Positions 63,220-64,000 of a stretch of DNA of 64,000 nt are shown in pieces. Origin of the DNA: Tessaracoccus aquimaris (lineage in GTDB: Bacteria > Actinomycetota > Actinomycetes > Propionibacteriales > Propionibacteriaceae). The stretch's first letter is position 1. Each line of letters starts with the position of its first letter. Position numbers and translations under genes: made by a program. The stretch lies in contig NZ_CP019606.1 in assembly GCF_001997345.1 (NCBI RefSeq), forward strand, positions 3,782,001-3,846,000. The letters run 5' to 3'. The notes under the pieces were generated by a model that did no database searches, had not been told where the DNA came from, and was given only the letters and a program-made list of their open reading frames with translations.

Positions 63220-63893
63220 CGGCGCGGCTCGTCGTCGCCGACGACTCGACGCTGCTGCGCGAGGGCCTCGTGGGGCTGCTCGAGCGGCAGGGCTTCGAGG
63301 TGGTCGCGCAGGAGGCGAGGGCGGACGCGCTGCTCGACCGGCTCGCAACGCTCGAGGCAGAAGGCGCGCTCCCGGACGCCGTCATCACCGACGTGCGGAT
63401 GCCGCCCGGGATGAGCAACGACGGCCTTCGCGCCGCGCTGACCATCAAGGGCAGGCACGCGGGCGTCGCGGTGCTCGTGCTCAGCCAGTACGTCGCCCCG
63501 ATGTACGCGCAGGAACTGTTCGCGCTGCCCGCCGACGGCGGCACCGGCTACCTGCTGAAGGACCGGATCGCCGACGTGGCCGAGTTCGTCTCGTCGCTGC
63601 GGTTGGTGCTCGCGGGAGGCGTGGTGATCGACCCGGAGGTCGCACGGGCCATGATGCGCAGCAGCAGGTCGGGCCTGGGGGAGCTGAGCCAGCGCGAGTT
63701 GGAGGTGCTCGAGTTGATGGCGAGGGGGCTGTCGAACGCCCAGATCGCCGAGACTCTCTTCCTCTCGGGCGCCGCGGTCGCCAAGCACGTGTCGAACATC
63801 TTCATGAAGCTTGGCCTCGCGCCCGGCGAGGAGAATCGAAGGGTGCGCGCGATCCTTGCGTTCCTGGCCGACTCGGGCGCCCCGTCGCTGTGA
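63216..63893 (+). CDS. NarL/LuxR family response regulator
   Basis: A 225-residue regulator. The receiver domain begins RLVVADDSTLLREGLVGLL, the phospho-aspartate lies in DAVITDVRMPP and the lysine in GYLLKDRIADV. The C-terminal HTH reads LSQRELEVLELMARGLSNAQIAETLFLSGAAVAKHVSNI (key residues in the LuxR-type recognition helix). It is translationally coupled to the kinase. The palindrome at 62464-62479 is its likely operator. Confidence 0.93.
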   Translation: MTARLVVADDSTLLREGLVGLLERQGFEVVAQEARADALLDRLATLEAEGALPDAVITDVRMPPGMSNDGLRAALTIKGRHAGVAVLVLSQYVAPMYAQELFALPADGGTGYLLKDRIADVAEFVSSLRLVLAGGVVIDPEVARAMMRSSRSGLGELSQRELEVLELMARGLSNAQIAETLFLSGAAVAKHVSNIFMKLGLAPGEENRRVRAILAFLADSGAPSL

Positions 63894-63897
63894 CCCC

Positions 63898-64000
63898 TCA
63901 GTAGGCGTACGGCGGCATCCGGGTCAGCTCGCCGAGCACCGACATGGACCGCACCCTGTGCCCGAACGACTCGTCGTTGCCGCCTGGTTCGAGCAGCGTC
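63898..64000 (-). CDS. C-terminal end of an unrecognised protein
   Basis: The last 33 residues of a minus-strand gene are visible, with strong GC third positions: the frame includes GGNDESFGHRVRSMSVLGEL and ends RMPPYAY before a TGA at 63898-63900. The gene continues beyond the window. It is convergent with the response regulator gene, four bases apart. I do not recognise the family from this fragment. Confidence 0.55.
   Translation of the reverse strand, partial: TLLEPGGNDESFGHRVRSMSVLGELTRMPPYAY

Overview
The window is a contiguous chromosomal stretch of a high-GC actinobacterium. Coding regions end almost every codon in G or C, and long antisense frames are open everywhere because of this. 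The gene content points to Propionibacteriaceae, probably something close to Tessaracoccus or Propioniciclava (inference). The clues are a succinyl-CoA:acetate CoA-transferase of the propionic fermentation type, cobalamin assembly genes (cobU, cobS), an RmlC-RmlD fusion, a DtxR-type iron box, PPK2, and many promoters that appear to give leaderless mRNAs.

Layout. 1-5516: the end of a conserved DUF5691 / MoxR AAA ATPase / DUF5682 / VWA operon, translationally coupled throughout. 5644-12049: an orphan MraY-like transferase, a methyltransferase, small lipoproteins, PPK2, a HAD phosphatase and a secreted polysaccharide deacetylase, with two repeat-rich gaps. 12185-14808: the methionine importer metN-metI-metQ. 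14922-20230: an alpha/beta hydrolase, a PemK/MazF-like protein, a secreted intradiol-dioxygenase-like lipoprotein, a DUF4333 lipoprotein, a DinB-like protein and an ATP-dependent DNA ligase. 20327-25800: a sugar operon with its own promoter, a 17-bp palindromic operator, a frameshifted ROK regulator running into a Gfo/Idh/MocA dehydrogenase, and an ABC importer (binding protein plus two permeases). 25970-33487: methylglyoxal synthase, M20 amidohydrolase, a WYL regulator, a small alarmone synthetase, an SPFH/ribbon-helix-helix pair behind a perfect palindrome, an aminotransferase and a nitrilase-family amidase. 33534-39370: a second sugar operon on the minus strand (binding protein, two permeases, GH5 glycosidase, ROK regulator). 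39567-42404: a large FAD/Fe-S lactate-dehydrogenase-type protein behind a GntR-like palindrome. 42554-47049: dTDP-rhamnose genes rfbA, rfbB and fused rfbCD, followed by lhgO. 47046-55711: MarC, CoA-transferase, a histidine phosphatase, a gene broken by a recent ISL3-type insertion, serB, an HtrA-like protease and an RsmC-like methyltransferase. 55757-57183: cobU-cobS. 57497-64000: a methyltransferase, a 2H phosphoesterase, a frameshifted siderophore-interacting protein with an iron box, a MacB/LolD-type ABC exporter, and a divergent two-component system around a perfect palindrome.

Two non-coding element families deserve attention. One is an 80-bp palindromic element present four times at exactly constant length, plus a half copy. 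The other is a short element of the form N4-GAGC-insert-GTCGA-N4', where the two N4 blocks are always complementary although their sequence changes (five versions seen). It makes up the tandem arrays near 9.1-9.5, 10.2-10.6, 18.5 and 57.2-57.5 kb. No tRNA, rRNA or CRISPR array was recognised.
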